Below are positions 55,032 through 64,000 of a stretch of 64,000 nt of DNA, piece after piece; within the stretch, counting starts at the first letter, position 1; every line of letters begins with the position of its first letter. The position numbers and the translations under genes are program-made. The stretch spans positions 18,997,539-19,061,538 of the forward strand of contig CM053330.1 of NCBI GenBank assembly GCA_028583605.1, in the 5' to 3' direction. Source of the DNA: Dastarcus helophoroides. Taxonomy: Eukaryota > Arthropoda > Insecta > Coleoptera > Bothrideridae. The notes under the pieces are model-generated. The model was not told the DNA's origin. It searched no databases and saw only the letters and a list, made by a program, of their open reading frames with translations.

Positions 55032-55420
55032 AATTCTTCCAGTAACATTTTAAAGAACCGAACGTCGAAAGAAATGTATGAAAAACTGATAGAAATTCAT
55101 GAAGGTGACATTGAACAAAGAAAGTGCAGTTTGCTTCAAGAATTGTTTAACTACACATTTAAAAAGGGTGTTGGAATTGTGAACTTCGGAATATAGTGTT
55201 TAAACTAAAAAGCTTGCAATCAGACATTGATAATGCTAAGTTAATGTCTAAAATTTTGTCGTCACTGCCTGAAGAATATAAACATTTTGTGAGTGCATGG
55301 GACTTAACAAGTAAAACTAAAAAAACGATGAGTAATTTAACGTCCAAGTTGTTAATTGAAGAAAAACGTGTCAACGGACCAGAAAAAGAAACAGTGATTG
55401 ACAACGTGTTAAAAACAACA
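55032..55420 (+). pseudogene. Copia gag remnant, lacking the CCHC zinc knuckle
   Basis: Pieces of a Copia-type gag are readable: SKEMYEKLIEIHEG near 55068, a frame change near 55185, then LPEEYKHFVSAWDL and SNLTSKLLIEEKRV in 55196-55420. The order (Leu-Pro-Glu-Glu-Tyr, then a Glu-rich stretch) is that of Copia gag (UBN2-type). The CCHC knuckle normally between this and the protease is absent: within about 12 residues the frame passes straight into the protease, indicating an internal deletion. Confidence 0.7.
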
Positions 55421-55740
55421 AAATTTGTTGTAGATTCAGGATCTTCCTCTCACATGGTAAACAACGTGAGTCTCTTAAGAAATTGAAGAAACAAACTCTG
55501 AAATTAAAGTCGCGAAAAAGTCTCATACTATGACAGCCCTGGGGGTAGGAAAAATTAAAACTGAACAAAATTAAATTAAAACTCAAGAAAGTGCTTTATG
55601 TTCCTGAATTATCGAAGAACTTGTTGTCAGTAAATGTGATTACCGAAAACAATGGAGAAGTGAAGTTTACGAAAAGCAAGGTGGAAGTCTATAAAACAAT
55701 AAAAAGGTCCTGGAAGGCATAAAAGAAAAAACCGAATTAT
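55421..55740 (+). pseudogene. Copia aspartic protease remnant
   Basis: VVDSGSSSHM at about 55429-55458 is the Copia protease active site (D-S-G followed by SSHM). The frame ends with a stop near 55484. Further protease-like text in other frames (for example VLYVPELSKNLLSVNVIT near 55590-55640) shows one or more frameshifts before the pol frame at 55752. Confidence 0.7.
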
Positions 55741-55751
55741 ATACAATCAAA

Positions 55752-57455
55752 ATGTGTCAAGAAGCAAAACAAGCTCTGATCACAGCAAATAAAAATTCCA
55801 ATGAACTTTGGCACAGAAGACTTGGGCATCTAGGTAAAGAAAATCTTAAGAAGCTGGAAAAGAAGGCAGAAGGTATTTTGTTGAATAAAGAAGAAATAAA
55901 TTGCTACCCGTTTTGTGATATGTGCGTAAAATCAAAACAGACTAGATTGCCATTTTCTAGGGTAAGAACCAAAGCCACAAGACCACTCGAAATTATACAT
56001 TCGGATGTTGTTGGACCAATCTCACCAGTTTCCTGGGATAACAAGAAATATTTCGTGACGTTTCTGGATGATTACACACACTATAACATGGTTTATTTGA
56101 TGGAAAACAAATATGAAGTCGGAGAAATAACAAGAGAACATATCAAAATGATCGAAACGAAATGGAATATGAAGGTTTCAAAACTGAGATATGATAATGG
56201 CGGAGAATATGTGAGCCATGAAGTGAAAAACTGGTGTAAGAAGAGAGGCACTATTATAGATTATACTGTACCGCACAAACCGCAACTCAATGGAAAAGCA
56301 GAGAGATTAAATAGGATTTTGCTAGACAAAGCCAGAGCTTTAATGGCTGACTCCGATTTGAATAAAGAAATGTGGGGTGAATCAATTCGAGTAGCCGCAT
56401 ATTTGTTGAATCGAAGTCCAACATCAACAACTGAAACCACACCTTATGAAAAGTGGAACATGAAAAAGCCTGATCTGTCAACGATTCGTTTGTTCGGTTG
56501 CGAGGCTTATGCAAAAATCCTCACTCATATAAGAAAATTTGACGACAAAAGTAAGAAGTATGTAATGGTCGGTTGTGGACTGAATGGTTACCGACTTTGG
56601 GACGAAGAAATAGGAAAAATATCTATTCACAGGGACGTAATATTCAATGAAAAGGTAGAAGAACCTAAGACCGCTTTTGAAGACATGAAAGAAGACATCG
56701 AAATTGCACAAAATAAAGATGGAACCGAATATGAATTAGAATTGATTGAAGATGAAGAAAAAACTAAAACAGATGAAAGAAGTTCTGAGAAAAAAGAAGA
56801 ACCAGAAAATAAACCAGAAATAAGAAGATCAAAGCATGAGAGAAAATCGTCAAGAAAATATCCTGAAGATATATATGATTTAAGTTCTAGCGCAATGTTA
56901 ACATATGAAGAAGATTTGAATGGCCCTAACAAAGAAAAATGGACACAAGCTATTAAAGAAGAAGAAACATCGCTAAAGAAGAATCAAACTTGGAAATTGG
57001 TAAACAAGAAAGACGCTAAAAATAAGAAGATTTTATCAAGCAAGTGGGTATTCAGAATTAATGATGAAAATCGATACAAAGCCCGTCTTGTAATCCGAGG
57101 TTTTGAGCAAAAATCAGGAATTGACTATCAAGAAACTTTCAGCCCAGTTATCAGCAGCAGCTCCTTAAGAATCCTCTTCGCTATAGCAGCAGCAAGAAAT
57201 TATGAAATTTATGGATTTGACATGAAGACGGCGTTCTTATATGGCGAACTAAATGATGAAGAAATTTACATAGCTTTGCCAGAAGGATATAACGAGAAAC
57301 AAAATAAAATCTGCAAACTCAACAAGGCCCTGTATGGTTTGAAGCAAGCATCACTTAAATGGAATGAAAAATTTACCAGCGTATTGAAGAAATTGGGTTT
57401 GTCCGCAACAAAATCTGAATCATTCTTGAAATTTACGTTGATGATGGCATACTGA
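55752..57455 (+). pseudogene. Copia pol: GAG-pre-integrase, integrase and reverse transcriptase (567 codons, 3'-broken)
   Basis: The longest open frame in the window. Residues about 20-70 hold the GAG-pre-integrase zinc-binding region (LWHRRLGHL with CYPFCDMC). The integrase core follows with HSDVVGP, then RYDNGGEY, then NGKAERLNR, giving the three catalytic acids. An acidic linker (about residues 300-380) precedes the reverse transcriptase: WVFRINDENRYKARLV, GIDYQETFSPV, YGFDMKTAFLYGEL (motif A Asp) and ALYGLKQASLKW. The frame then runs out at 57455. The YVDD motif is in another frame at about 57434-57445, so a deletion or frameshift removes about a dozen residues before it. Codon use is less AT-extreme than in the surroundings. 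ORFs on the opposite strand are shadows. The element is not autonomous as it stands. Confidence 0.93.
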
Positions 57456-57906
57456 TTGGAAAGGACAAAGAAGAACTTGAAAACTTACTAAGAAAACTGA
57501 AAGAAGAATTTGAAATTAAAATTAACTATAATCCGTCCACATTTTTGGGTATTGAAGTAAGCAAAAATGAAAATGGAATTTAGCTGAAGCAAGAAAATTA
57601 TGTGAAGAATACGTTAGAGAAATTTGAAATATCTGAGGCGAATCTAACAGCGACTCCAATTGTGACAAATGACGTAACTCAGGATGTAAAAAGAAAACTC
57701 GATTATCCGTACCGAGCAAGCAATAGGCAGTTTACTCTATTCGTCAAATAAAATTCGTCCAGATCTTTCCTACGCAGGGAGTTTCGAAAGTCGGAAGTTA
57801 AACGAACCCAGTAATCAAGATATTGCCAATGTAAAAAGGACTCTTCGATATTTGAAGGGGAATATGAAGAACCACATCCACTATGAGAAAGACGCAGAAA
57901 AACATG
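57431..57906 (+). pseudogene. Copia reverse transcriptase C-terminal part
   Basis: IYVDDGILIGKDKEELENLL, then FEIKINYNPSTFLGIEVSK, an in-frame TAG near 57582, then QENYVKNTLEKFEISE. After a frameshift near 57715 it reads IGSLLYSSNKIRPDLSYA and VKRTLRYLKGNMKNHIHYE. The sequence is cut at about 57907 by a LINE fragment and continues at 58696. Confidence 0.85.
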
Positions 57907-58695
57907 GTGAGTCTCTAGGATTGTGGCATTGGATATCTCAAAGGCTTTCGACAGAGTCTGGCACCGATCTCTTCTCGCCAAATTAACATCTTATGTCTTC
58001 CTCCTGGACTCTATCATTTGATATCCAATTTTCTCCCTGACAGATCTCATTAAGTCGTCGTCGATGACATCTCATCCGAGACATTTGCAATTAACGCAGG
58101 AGTACCTCAGGGGTCTGTTCTGTCTCCTACTCTATTTCTGTTACACATAAATGATCTCTTACCTTCAACTTCCAATCCTATATACAGCTACGCAGATGAT
58201 AGTAATCTTGTGTCATCTTTTTTCTCCGACAAATCATTATCTATTGCTGCTTCAGATCGACTACGGGAACAGCAGATAAAGACGATTAATCGGGATCTAG
58301 AGATTATTTTGGAATGGGGTAAGAAAAATTTGGTCGACTTCAACGCTTTAAAAACTCAGGGCTTGGCTTTCTCTAAGAAAACATCAAGGGATAATGCAAC
58401 AAACATACATATGGACGGTAAAATCCTTCCGATGGGATCTAATCTGTCTATCCTAGGAGTGAATGCGAGCCATGTCCAGTTTGACACAGTGAGGACTTCT
58501 GTCATCGGAGGCTCTTTTCTCTAGAACTTCCAAGGTATGCTAGTTAGTGAACGGAATTTTCCCCAAAAATTACGACCTATCCTTGTTTAAGAAGGCGGTT
58601 CATCGCCATCTATCCTTGTTTCCGCATCCTACTCGCTGTGATTTGAAAGCATAATGGGGTTACCCTTTGCTAGTGGATTAAACTTAAAAAAAAAA
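57907..58695 (+). mobile_element. 5'-truncated non-LTR (LINE) fragment inside Copia, with poly(A) tail
   Basis: Reverse transcriptase blocks: VALDISKAFDRVWH (motif A) at about 57923, then INAGVPQGSVLSPTLF (motif B) near 58093, and YSYADDSNL (motif C) near 58183. The stretch 58210-58524 is the downstream thumb-like region with GKKNLVDFNALKTQ. It ends with FKKAVHRHLSLFPHP and a stop, about 25 bases of untranslated sequence and ten A's at 58686-58695. At least one frameshift and a stop break it. The motif layout fits the Jockey/CR1-like group. A target duplication was not resolved. Confidence 0.85.
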
Positions 58696-59169
58696 GAAAT
58701 CAATATTCTAAGTGCCTTCTCAGATGCTGATTATGCCGGAGATGCAGAGAACAGGAGGAATACAACGGGGTATGTGGTTCTCTTTTGCGGATGTCCGATC
58801 TACTGGTGTTCTCGAAAACAACCAATTGTTACCTTGTGCAGTACAGAAGCTTAATTTATTGCAGCAGCTGATTGTGTGAAAGAACTTCTTTATTTAAAAA
58901 TGTTAATTGAAGAAATAACAAACAGCGACATTGATATTCTCCTGAATGTTGACAATTTAAGTGCGATAAATTTTATTAGAAGTGGTGTGTTAAATAAGAG
59001 AAGTAAACATATTGATGTCCGATATTATTTCATTCATGAAAAGGTTGGTGAAGGTTTTAGTAAAATTAAACATTGTCCGTCTAATATGCAGTTAGCTGAC
59101 ATATTCACAAAACCTTTATCCAAAGAAAAATTTCTCAATTTAAGAAATGTGATTTTGAAGTTTGAATAA
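58696..59169 (+). pseudogene. Copia RNase H domain remnant
   Basis: The Copia frame resumes directly after the LINE poly(A): EINILSAFSDADYAGD (first catalytic Asp), RNTTGYVV, YWCSRKQP and VTLCSTEA. A TAA replaces the expected Glu at about 58852. It continues as KELLYLKMLIEE, VDNLSAINF, KHIDVRYYFIHEKV and QLADIFTKPL, with a terminal stop at 59167-59169. The catalytic Asp and Glu/Asp set is complete except at the stop. Confidence 0.88.
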
Positions 59170-60530
59170 TATTTGTTTTGTTATATGTATTACTTAAGGG
59201 TTCAATGTCTTGTGTTAATATTAGAATTTGAGTTTATTAATAATATTCTGTAATAATAAAATCTTTTTGTTTTGCAGTCTTTAAAAATTAGAAATAACAT
59301 TTAAAATAAGTTGGTAATTTTTATGCTTTTAAGTTAGTCACACAGGATATTTTCACACAAGCATGTCTTTCCTTTTGTAATGTTTGCTAGTATTAAAAAT
59401 AAAACTCTTTAATAATAAAAAGTGCTACTTTTAGTAAAACCAAACAGTAATAAATCAACAATGCGAGACCCTTTCAAGTGCGGGGTAAGGTTGGGCCAAA
59501 TTGCTCCAATCGATTTAAATCCGGGCCTGTCTCTACTGACTCTCTAGACGCTTCAGCCGCCGTTTTTTTACGCGAGTCCAATGTCCTCCATCTAATATCC
59601 ATGCATGCACCCAAACAGAGCCCGTTTCAGATAAATCTGCACCAAAGTAGGCCTCTAAACTTTTAATTTTGTAGAGGCAATAACAGAATTATCAGTAATA
59701 TTTGGACATGGTTGTGTGGCAGCGCTGTCACATTTCCTAATGGCGTTCTGCGTTCTTAAAATTAAAACAAATATTTTAATTTTCTATCGAGTTAATGTTT
59801 TATATTGTATGTCAGTTTCTGTTGAAAAATATTATATTGTTAATAACCCTAGTAAAAACAATATGGAAACAATTTAGTTCGATTATTTCCGCCAAACAAG
59901 CCCTGAAATATAGGCAACACATTAATCATCAAAACGATTTCGCGTGAATGCAGCTTTATTTTTGATTATTTTTTTAAGTAACGTATTTAAAGATTTAATT
60001 AATACTCCACGGGTTGCTCTTATGCACATTTATCTAAAATGGACTTAGCCAACGAACGATCATATTTTTTGATATTGCCGTTGATTGAAATATGTATTCA
60101 ACGATATTGCCATAGTTTGTTTTGGAACTGCTGACACGCTGTTACCAATGTTACCTCTATTTACATCGATGTAGATTTTTAATGGCTATGCAGATATTAC
60201 GTGTATAGTATAAAACTTTGTATTATAAAGCATGCATTAGCAGAACGGTTATAATGTAGCGCCAACTTTGGTATTTGCTATGCTAAATTTTTCTAAATGT
60301 GGTTTGCCAATGGAGAATTAATTTGAAATGACATATCGTCCAACTTCGCACTATACCTGCGCAAGCTAACTTCAGCTTCGTTTTGATCAGATGACGTAAA
60401 ATGTCAAATTGTGATAAAAAATAAATGGGGGCTCCCAGATTGTAGTGCAGTCAAACGTATGCCGCGATGGTGCTGTAAACCATGAGGTAAACGCGAATTT
60501 GTGTATGATGAACGAAATAGTGTAAATAGA
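59170..60530. other. Sequence between Copia and the next host exon
   Basis: No 3' LTR was recognised after the Copia stop. At about 59470-59690 a GC-richer stretch, read on the minus strand, resembles hAT-type MITE text (CAGGCCCGGATTTAAATCG, then GCAATTTGGCCCAACC); its 62-codon frame 59478-59666 is not a gene. From about 60360 the GC content rises toward the exon at 60532, as expected of a promoter and 5' untranslated region. Confidence 0.35.
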
Positions 60531-60531
60531 A

Positions 60532-60638
60532 ATGGTGACTATGACGACTCTGTTAGTGTCTGCTGCTGAACTGTCGAACATTTTTTCAGTATTAGCCGTG
60601 TTACTATGTTTTTGTGCCATGATTCTATTTATCACAAG
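60532..60638 (+). CDS. First coding exon of an unidentified membrane or secreted protein
   Basis: ATG at 60532 and 35 codons to a consensus donor AAG|GTAAGG (exon end 60638, phase 2). The translation begins MVTMTTLLVSAAELSN and continues IFSVLAVLLCFCAMILFIT, a hydrophobic stretch consistent with a signal anchor. An upstream in-frame TAA at 60523-60525 marks the 5' limit. A short upstream ORF starts at 60507 (ATGATGAACGAAATAGTGTAA). The exon is GC-richer than the downstream intron, which is very AT-rich and continues beyond 61 kb. The rest of the gene is not identified in the window, so the family is unknown. The minus frame 60387-60635 is its shadow. Confidence 0.5.
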
Positions 60639-61640
60639 GTAAGGTTTTTTTTATCCGCCTTTGTTATCATCTGTTTTAGTTTAAAACTTTGAGGTGATCT
60701 GTTGATATTTTCAATTTCAGACACTTGTCTTATTTTAATATGTCCTAAATGTTTGTGATTCTGTATTTTATGATTTTTCTGGAAATGGTTCACGTTGAGA
60801 TTGTGAAAGAGTTTTTTTTGTCAAACCTACAACCCCAATGATATTTTGCAATTTGAATTTTAGTGCGTGAAACTTTAAAAATTATTGATTTTCACAGCTC
60901 TCGAAACATAACCAACATTATCTTTCCAATTCTTAGATTCTTTATTTTGTGTCATTGTTATGAAAGTGCTTAATGTCACTATTTTCTGTAGGTTTCGTTA
61001 ATTTTAACTTTTTTTATATCTGTTATATTTGTATTGGTGCAGAATTGTACGATTAGTTTTAATTTCTTAAATATAAACCACTCCGTTTAAAATTTAAATA
61101 TCTTTCAGAATTTCTGATTTATAAGTTTTCTAAAATTTCAGTATACATTACCACTTTCAAAAATAATTTGTCGTTATACATTATTTCTATTTAATTAATT
61201 AAAGTATGTTTTGGGATAAATCCTGGTATTGATCAAATTATAACTCAATTCTTTTACTCAGTTTTAGAACAAAACTTTTTCTTGGTCATTTGGTCATTTA
61301 ACTATAAAATCTCACTGAAGTCGTTTGTCCAAAGCTCATGTCAGTACACTGTATTCATCAGTCATTTTCGGGTCTAACTAATATAACTAAAAATACGCAC
61401 CGTGGGTCAAAAAAATATACACATTTTATTTTCTTTTTTAGTATTATTATTATTCCAAGTGACCCACTTTATACATATAAAAAATAAATTATAAAACATA
61501 AACATGAAAAAAACATTTTGAAAATAAAAAATTGAAAATAGATACTAAGACATGGGCGTAGGCAGGATTTGTTTCAAGGTAGACAACATTCATACTGAAA
61601 GATTGCAAGATAAAAAAAGGCGTAAATGCCTACTGATATG
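60639..61640 (+). other. Probable intron start, AT-rich
   Basis: Begins GTAAGG. No further exon with convincing splice sites was seen. T-rich and A-rich stretches without array structure. Confidence 0.35.
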
Positions 61641-61642
61641 TA

Positions 61643-61845
61643 CAGGATGTTCAATTTTCGGCACTTTTCGGGGGTATCAAAGTAATTATTAAAGACAGAG
61701 TGTTGGGATTTTCACAGTCATGTCAAATTTGAGACTAGAGTCTTTCATTTGATCAAAAAGTAGGACATTAAAGTGAAAATCCCAATACTCTATCTTTATT
61801 AATGAGTCTAGTACCCCCTAAAAGTACCGAAAATTGGACACCCTG
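61643..61845. mobile_element. 203-bp MITE with TA duplication, terminus like the mariner at 35671
   Basis: The left end CAGGATGTTCAATTTTCGGC and inverted right end CAGGGTGTCCAATTTTCGGT match at 23 of the first 26 bases. TA flanks it at 61641-61642 and 61846-61847. Inner parts also pair (GTTGGGATTTTCAC against GTGAAAATCCCAA). The mariner at 35671 starts CAGGGTGTCCCATTGTAGGC and continues ACTTTTCGGGGG, as here, then TTATTGTTAAAAATAGAGTG, again as here. Confidence 0.85.
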
Positions 61846-61859
61846 TACTTTATTAGTAG

Positions 61860-63465
61860 ATAAGTCAAAGTTTCTAAAATAATTAAATTTTGTGCAAAAG
61901 TCGAAATTTATAAAAATATTTTACTCAGAATTTTTGCTTTTTATTTAAATATTTCTGAGCCCAAATATTTTATTTAAGTATTGAGAAAAAAATTAATATT
62001 TCAATATTTTTCTCGACATTCTTACCTCTTCTATTAAGATTTTAAGGAAATAAATGCATTCTGAGAATTCAGAAAATAAAGCAGAATTTCTAGAAACAGA
62101 TTGATTTGGGAAAGATTTTAAATTTCTAAATATTTTTCGCTCGATTTATAATTTTTTGTTTATAAATTCTGGCCTAACCGTGATATTTTGTGAAAAATTT
62201 GAAATTTCCCAATTTTGAGAGAAAATAAGACGAAATTTCTAGAAAAGAACGAATTTCTCAAAATATTTTTCTCGCGATTTTTACTTCAATTGTAAATTCT
62301 TAGATAAACTTGAAATTTCTTAAAAAAATGTTGAAATTTTCCAAGAAATATTTCTGTTACAATATTGACCTAGTTCTGAGAAAATAAACAAATTGTGAGA
62401 AATAAAAAAAGAGAAATTTTGAGGAAGAGTCGAAATTTCTAAAGTTATTTTTCTCGCGATTTTTACTTCTTTATTTGTAAATTTTGAAACAAAAATTCGA
62501 AATTTGAAAAAATGAAAACATCTCTAAAAAAAGTTTATTGAAAAAAGTCGAAAGTTCTTTAAGGAAGTCAAATTTTAAGAAAATACGTTTCTTTTGAGAA
62601 CTTTCCAAAATTTAAAGTACAAGATAAATTTGCAATTTTTGGAAAAATCTTTAAATGAAAGAAAAATCGAATTTAAAAAGCTTTGAGAAACCATCGAAAA
62701 CTTAAAAAAAGTCGAAATTTTCCAAAGAAGAAAAAAGCTTGATTTTGAGAATAAAGTAAAACGAATTAAGCAAAATTAAAAATTAATTGTAGAGAAAATT
62801 GAATTTTAAGATAATTAGTAAAATGGTTTCGAAAGTAAAGACAAATGTTGAAAAAAAACTTCATATTTGGAGAAATGTGTCCAACTTTCAAAAAGTTAAA
62901 ATTTTCCAGAGAAAGCCAGATTTTAAGAAAAAAAGCCAAACTTTCCAAACAAGATGAATTTCGACGAAAAAAGTTGAAACTTGGAGAAACATAATAAAAT
63001 GTCCAATTTTGAGATAAAAGTCAAAATTTCGAGAAAGAGCAAATTTTGAGAAACATGTCGAATTTTTCTAAAAAATAAAACGTGCAGTAATATTTGAGAA
63101 AATTGGGGAAATTTTCAAAAGGAAATCAATCTTGAAAACAAAGCCGACGAAATTTCTAGAAAAAATGCAGCAATTGAGAACAAAGTCGAAAAAAATTTCT
63201 AGAAAAAATGCAGCAATTGAGAACAAAGTCGAAAAAAATTTATTTTGAAAAGAGTTTGAGAATACGTTTTAATTTTGAAAGAAAGAGAAACATTCTGAGA
63301 TTAAAGTCCAGTTATAAAAACAAATTAATAAAAAATCTATTTTTGGGAAGAAAGAAAAAAGGACAGATTTTAGAAAAAAGTAGAGTTCCTAAAGAAACTG
63401 AAATTTTGAGCAGAAAGTCTGATTTTAAGAATGAAATTGATATTTTGAAAAAAAAAAAAAAAGAC
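61860..63465 (-). repeat. 1.6-kb A-rich degenerate array
   Basis: Irregular units of GTCGAAATTTCTAGAAAAA-type words. At 63150-63240 the unit AAATTTCTAGAAAAAATGC, with CAGCAATTGAGAACAAAGTC, is tandemly repeated twice almost exactly (45-48 base period), so part of this array has been recently duplicated. The frame 63208-63489 is an artefact. Confidence 0.65.
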
Positions 63466-63470
63466 AAATA

Positions 63471-64000
63471 CAGGGTGTTTCCGTTTTAAGTGCCTTAAAT
63501 GAAACAGGTGATGGAAAAAGTAATGTTAAGGAACAAGTTTCCTATAAACATCTATCCGGAAACTCTTTAGTAAAAAAGATACAAGGTGTTAAAATTTGAA
63601 TAAAAAAAAAGTTTTTATTGTTTTATTTTCAAGTTTTCAGAGTTATTTGAACTAAATTTTGCACAAATGGTGTGTATATGAAGGATATAAGAGAAAATTC
63701 AGTTTCTATCTCAACCAGTGGCGGAGTTGCGTGTAATCTGTGACAAACAAAATGAAATAAAATACAATTTTTGGATAAAGCGTTTAATTCTGAAGAAGTT
63801 TTGTCTTGACATTTTTTTTTTGACATCTACTACCTTATGTTTTACGCAGGAACTGTTCGAATACAATGAATGTATGCTGGTCTTTAAATAATCACCGACT
63901 AACACAAAGAGGGGTAAGTTTAAGATGCTACGACACTGGATAAAATGAAATGAATTAACAGTTTTGAATTAACCTTCTTTCATATTTGTCACTATTGTGA
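63471..64000 (+). mobile_element. Left end of a TA-flanked repeat running past the window
   Basis: TA at 63469-63470 is followed by CAGGGTGTTTCCGTTTTAAG, the same type of terminus as other foldback/MITE elements here. A second related word, ATACAAGGTGTTAAAATTTG, occurs at 63579. The right end is not in the window. Frames on the minus strand at 63629-63905 have no domain. Confidence 0.5.

Noticed and set aside
56287..56932. Three minus-strand frames of 75-101 codons within Copia
   Set aside because: Shadows of the integrase and linker coding sequence on the plus strand.
59169..59320. 3' LTR of the Copia element
   Set aside because: No direct repeat of this sequence was found upstream of gag, and no polypurine tract or TG...CA borders could be set.
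60387..60635. 82-codon minus-strand frame
   Set aside because: Lies exactly opposite the plus-strand exon 60532-60638 and its 5' region, which has a better start, stop and splice donor.
1..64000. CRISPR arrays, rRNA or tRNA genes, bacterial operons
   Set aside because: No regular spacer-repeat pattern, no recognisable rRNA text, no cloverleaf with A/B boxes noticed by eye; all context is eukaryotic. tRNAscan-SE would be the decisive check for tRNA genes.

Overview
The window looks like AT-rich, repeat-dominated nuclear DNA from an arthropod, most likely an insect. The evidence is a spliced host gene with 54-nt introns and GT/AG junctions, together with Penelope-like, Copia, non-LTR, mariner and hAT elements. 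No bacterial operon, Shine-Dalgarno site, CRISPR array, rRNA or tRNA gene was recognised. The order and species cannot be fixed from the sequence alone.

Host genes are few. The best supported is an acylphosphatase gene on the minus strand (49874 down to 43290). It has four coding exons, one of them a 17-nt micro-exon carrying the catalytic arginine, and a 6.1-kb last intron filled with repeats. A minus-strand exon at 5339-5052 encodes a small protein with a C-terminal membrane segment and follows a good splice acceptor. A plus-strand first exon at 60532-60638 encodes a membrane or signal segment and ends in a consensus splice donor. A 53-codon ORF with a signal-peptide-like start (5944-6105) and a Psq-like helix-turn-helix fragment (12235-12420) are weaker candidates.

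The rest is layered mobile DNA. 2.1-4.7 kb: a decayed Penelope-like element whose reverse transcriptase is split by a 1.3-kb foldback element with an exact TA duplication. 7.7-8.2 kb: an inverted dimer of another Penelope-type 3' end. 9.0-10.7 kb: a hAT-type element with an 8-bp target duplication, carrying a degenerate T-rich array inside it. 16.1-17.4 kb: a boundary-complete dead mariner. 22.1-24.4 kb: a ZMYM1-like hAT transposase relic with a 394-bp MITE nested in it. 25.7-28.4 kb: a Penelope-type tail split by a 2.4-kb foldback that itself holds a second array-bearing hAT copy. 29.2-33.8 kb: two copies of one unnamed repeat (one holding a nested MITE), a 1.5-kb foldback and more arrays. 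35.7-36.8 kb: a second mariner of another lineage. 37.4-38.7 kb: a short hAT relative of the 22-kb element with a perfect 8-bp duplication. 41.0-42.5 kb: a third TA-flanked foldback. 43.3-49.9 kb: the acylphosphatase gene. 52.7-54.2 kb: a T-rich array. 54.5 kb: another inverted dimer of Penelope tails. 55.0-59.2 kb: a broken Copia element split by a 5'-truncated LINE with a poly(A) tail. 60.5 kb onward: the first exon of a gene that probably continues downstream, then a MITE and a long A-rich array.

Two themes recur. First, degenerate arrays of roughly 20-bp units (A/T runs around TCGAAAT) occur at about ten places; in two hAT copies they lie inside the mobile unit in the same relative orientation. 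Second, many elements of different size share termini of the type TA|CAGGGTG and long internal inverted repeats.
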